Positions 60,458-64,000 of a stretch of 64,000 nucleotides of DNA are shown here, piece after piece; the stretch's first letter is position 1, and the number at the start of each line of letters is the position of its first letter. The notes beneath the pieces were generated by a model. That model was not told the origin of the DNA. It saw only the letters and a program-made list of their open reading frames with translations, and searched no databases. Source of the DNA: Ianthella basta (lineage: Eukaryota; Porifera; Demospongiae; Verongiida; Ianthellidae); contig OZ025876.1 of assembly GCA_964019415.1 (NCBI GenBank), forward strand, positions 5,504,793 to 5,568,792, given 5' to 3'. Made by a program: the position numbers and the translations under genes.

Positions 60458-60547
60458 TGACAACCGAGATGCAATTGTACTAAAATGCAAAAATCTAACG
60501 CAAAAAACGGACGACATATTTCAGAAATTTGTAAACTTTGTGAACAG
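60458..60547 (+). CDS. Possible CARD-like exon fragment
   Basis: Between an acceptor (gtttccag) and a donor (aacag|gtgtgg) the plus strand reads DNRDAIVLKCKNLTQKTDDI and FQKFVNFVNR, whose spacing resembles the last helices of a CARD domain (NRDxA..L...L..k..dxFxkFv..L). It is short and isolated, with no upstream half found, so the call is tentative. Confidence 0.25.
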
Positions 60548-60559
60548 GTGTGGAGGCAT

Positions 60560-62063
60560 TTCAGTTACAGCGCTGAATAGCTTTGAAAATTGTCTATCTA
60601 ATAATACTAAGCACAGTGCAACCACAGCAGTAAGTAGTGACTTATGCTTACGAAAAGTTGGCAGACCATACGCAGTCGAAACTTGTAGCTGCAAAGCATA
60701 CAAAGTTCTACATCTACAATACAACTCTTTGGCTCTTCATATTCGGGCTCACTAACAGCATTACAAGCAGATTCATCTCCTTAGAAGGCTTGTATCACCT
60801 CTTCATGCAAACTCATTTTCGGCGGTCGGCCATTTTGTTACAAATTACGGAGAGTATCCAATGTTATACAATAGAATACTACGGAATTCGGCTATGTTTC
60901 AGTGGCTTGCACCATTCATGGGCAGGTCCACAGGAGACGCGTAATAGGTCAGGTTTTACACTTTATCCAAATTCTACAGGAATTGGGCTATCTTTTAATA
61001 CCAGTCACGCAGCGAGTCGTGCTTCCGTCCGAGCTACGAAAATTCGGCAAGCTTGGGTCTATTTGGACCCACAGGAGGGTAGAAGGGTTAGCCATGACTA
61101 CCTGCTCATGACAGGGGATTCTGTAAAATGGGGTTACTACAGTGTTTTCAAATTGGCTCTAAGACTTCAATGCCCAGATAAAATGCATTACAGAAAGGTA
61201 CAAGAGAATTAAATAAAGGTATTTCAAGCTAGACTGGTTGAGTAAACCAATTTCCTTTCAAGGGGCTAAGGATTGGAAAATTTAGTAATGGATCATGAAA
61301 CTGTTAACAACATTGCATTATTGAAGCAATTGATATTAAACCTGCCCAATCAACATTTGGACTGATCCCGTTCTCTTGAATTCCCTATCTCTGCTATGTA
61401 GGTGGCTACGTAGCTACATGATAGAATGTGTCATAGCTACTTGCAGGATTCCCATGTAATGGATGAGCGATACTAAATTTTACAATGGAAAATGATGATG
61501 CCAACAGTTACTGACAATGACAATAATGATGATTATGATGATGATGGTGATGATGACCAGATGATGATGATGATGGCATGGGGGCTAAATGAACTTACCC
61601 CTGCAGATGCCATCCTGAGGGACTGCAGCATGCAGAGACACATTCCTTAAGATTGTGGAAGGCAATGCACGATCACATGACGCAGCTGACATGTTATCGC
61701 TGAAGTTATAAATACACCATCACTAGTACTACTGAAGCCATTAATGTATACAGTGGTGACAGGCCTTGCTGAAATGATTCACCCTTTCTAAGTTTGACAT
61801 ACATGTACAGGTCTTCCTTCAACTCCTATCCTCACTTTGCATAGCACCAGATGCACAAAATTGGAAATAACTCCAGTGTAATGATGTTGTATTGTTTAAT
61901 TTGGTGTAATAACCATACAATCAATGCACACATTGAACAAATCAAAACACTAGTAACAATGGTATACAGATTAGTACCCATTATCCAGGCATAGTATAGC
62001 TAACAGAAAATAATTATCTTGTTTATAATAATATACTATTGTCAATGAGTATACATATCACAA
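60560..62063. other. Intergenic; ATG/GAT microsatellite
   Basis: 61510-61575 is a GAT-type trinucleotide array. The 191-codon ORF at 60637-61212 has no recognisable domain and mixed composition. Confidence 0.4.
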
Positions 62064-64000
62064 CTAATTGCCATCCGGTGGTAGTCTTGGCTCAGTAGTG
62101 ACTCCTCCTGGTCTTTGTTCATACACTGTGGTCAATTGACGAGCAAAGAGTGGAGGGGTATCCACTGCAGTAGCTTCTTCTTGTACCATTGCATATGCAG
62201 ACAAGGAGGACAGCTGCAGCTGATTGTGGATATCTAAAAAAGCAATAAAGAACTTATCAACCATGGCAATGTTGATATTCTAGCTACTGGTATTTTGGGT
62301 GAACTAGATCAGAGGAAGGTTTGATCTGGAAACAGAATAGTAATTGCTATTTTTAAACTGCATGACTCATGGCTATCTATGGAAACCAAGCAGACAGAAT
62401 TCAAATGTGCTACACAAAATTTGAATCCATGCAACCTATAGAAGTGCATAATATCCTAATTAAGGCTCTATCACAGATTCACAGACAGTCACTGATATAC
62501 GTACGTATGGAGTATAACGAATTCTTATACCAAGGCCCTAACTTATCGGATGGGTCTAGAGTTAGCAATTTACTGTAACTTATATATGATAGCATACCAT
62601 TGGCACATAGCTACATTCGGCACAGCCGCCTCAATGTTAAATTGATGTATATACAAAATACATGCCTTCACTGCTGTCCTCATCTGAGGCATCATTAGTG
62701 GACACATCAGTACCTGCTCCAGACATCGATGTACTGTCTGTAAAATAGCCCACTGTTGGGCGCCTGGGAGGAACAAAACGGTTCCTACAGCCATGTCTTC
62801 TGCAAAAGTATACAAATTTCAACAGAATCAAAACTGTCGACATGGGGTATGCGGGGACACTTTGCAACATCAATATACATGCACAGGCATATCTCACCGG
62901 TGTCCTCTCTCTGATACTGCAGTACAAACAGATTCCCTACTAGACACTCGGCTAGTAGGGAGGAGTTGAACTTGTATCTCTTCCTCACTGCTACTAACAT
63001 CCTGATCAGTTTTGGACAATCCATCCTGATGCAGCCTGCTATATAAAAATTAAAGCATACAATTAGGCAGGAAATGAAGAGAAATCTGTGCCTTAGTGGC
63101 ATACAAGTGCATGCATGTACGTATATGGATTGGTCAGCAGTAAATGCACATAATGAATGGATATCCCAATGGATACTGATCATGATATTCAGGAAATGTA
63201 TACTCCTTCAGTTTTCAATGGATAGTGCCATATCTGGTATTGGAATATGGAGAAGACTGACTCGGTCTACTAAGTAGCCAAAATTTGGTACAAAGTAGTA
63301 ATGCTTTGGCTTTGCCATGACATCATTAAAGTTAATAGGTTTAGAGTATAATTATACATTGATAAGAGCAAGAGAAAGTTGTTGCTTGCTGCAGACTGTA
63401 AACACATCGACCGTACAACATAGCATCAGCTACTATTTTACACGTGCGTCTGCGCTCATACAGTGGAACCTGTCTAAGATCGTCACTGTGTTAAGGCAAC
63501 ATACACCATGCACCTCCCTAGCCCCAAATAGCATTAACATAGCATTAAAGCATTGCAGCTGACCACTTTGTAAATAGCAGCTATATACTGAATCAGTGTA
63601 TTGCATTGTATCAACCACATGGTTGATTCAATGCATTGGTCCCACATGCATGCATACACCCTCACTGTCAAGTATGTGTGTGTGAGCTAACCTGAGACCA
63701 AGTAAGGCTTCTTCCTTGTCTCCTCCCTCCTTGAGAAACTCTGAACTTTGCTTATAAACACTTCCTTCAGTTTCCTCTTGACAATTAATGGCCAACTCCT
63801 CACTGTGTTCCTGCTTCATCACAATTTGTTGATAAGTGACAGCAGGGGTATTGGGTACAGGAGCACTATAGATAGTGCAACAAACAACTATATGATTACT
63901 ATATCACACTGACTGGCAAGGATTTGCTTACACAACAAAGAATGCATAACACTTAGACCATATGTATAGTGTGCAGGATGTCGCCTCACCACTTTGGCTT
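62064..64000 (-). CDS. Receptor family gene D (5' part beyond window)
   Basis: Exons >64000-63990, 63865-63692, 63038-62898, 62799-62666 and 62233-62064 (TAG), phases 2,2,2,1, paralogous exon by exon to gene B. Tail: AVTYQQIVMKQ (V-T-Y-Q-Q-I, ITIM consensus), YKQSSEFLKEGGDKEEALL, DVSSSEEEIQVQLLP, RRHGCRNRFVPPRRP, STDSTSMSGAGTDVSTNDAS, TTVYEQRPGG and the end RLPPDGN. The membrane/ectodomain exon should lie just past position 64000; its last 11 bases (ending caaagtg, minus strand) are inside. The exon 62799-62666 ends in an unusual GC donor (gaag|gcatgt) where the paralogues have GT. Confidence 0.75.

Noticed and set aside
60637-61212. 191-codon plus-strand ORF
   Set aside because: Mixed composition, no domain, no paralogue and several better-looking local frames; treated as chance.

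Overview
The window looks like nuclear DNA of an early-branching animal, most probably a demosponge. This is an inference, not a database match. Reasons: every gene is split by GT-AG introns; the sequence is AT-rich with many tagctagc/tgcatgca runs, long CA/GT microsatellites and foldback repeats; and the domains present (WD40, EGF, SRCR, ZU5-like, Death) form a typical invertebrate membrane and innate-signalling set. There are no bacterial operons, CRISPR arrays, rRNA genes or convincing tRNAs.

Plus strand. (i) Three copies of one WD40-repeat gene: 1-1323 (5' end outside the window), 23568-24584 (5' exons missing) and 31288-33260 (last exon missing, plus a frame break). (ii) A complete 12-exon gene at 12527-22756 whose exons sum to 1560 nt (519 aa): signal peptide, a VWDE-type extracellular region, two EGF modules, one membrane helix and a short tail. 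(iii) Half an SRCR domain at 29188-29303, with a matching first half on the other strand at 28785-28880.

Minus strand. This is the most interesting part: a cluster of at least six related membrane-protein genes, here called F (24812-27599), E (34009-35437), A (38851-44013), B (48823-53348), C (54873-56530) and D (62064 to beyond 64000), plus orphan exons at 1708, 48168, 53869 and 60114. B and A share a two-helix membrane unit with a ~155-residue extracellular loop. B, D, E, F and C share a modular cytoplasmic tail ending in a conserved tyrosine motif (VYEQR-like) and a PPDG-type C-terminus. B and D also carry V-T-Y-x-x-[LI], which fits the ITIM consensus. A instead continues into a ZU5-like domain, a UPA-like region, four short phase-1 linker exons and a C-terminal Death domain (781 aa). 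Nearly all tail exons join in phase 2 then phase 1, so they are interchangeable. I infer a lineage-specific receptor family diversified by duplication and exon shuffling.

Layout. 0-12 kb: WD40 copy, Death-exon relic, then a mosaic of dispersed and foldback repeats. 12-23 kb: EGF receptor gene. 23-36 kb: two WD40(+)/receptor(-) tail-to-tail modules sharing flanks, separated by an LTR-retrotransposon remnant and an SRCR rearrangement. 36-44 kb: a recent insertion, then gene A. 44-48 kb: repeats and TIR elements. 48-57 kb: genes B and C. 57-64 kb: a MITE with intact target duplications, orphan exons and gene D, which runs off the end. All intron/exon models were made by eye from splice signals, phase and paralogue comparison; transcripts were not available.
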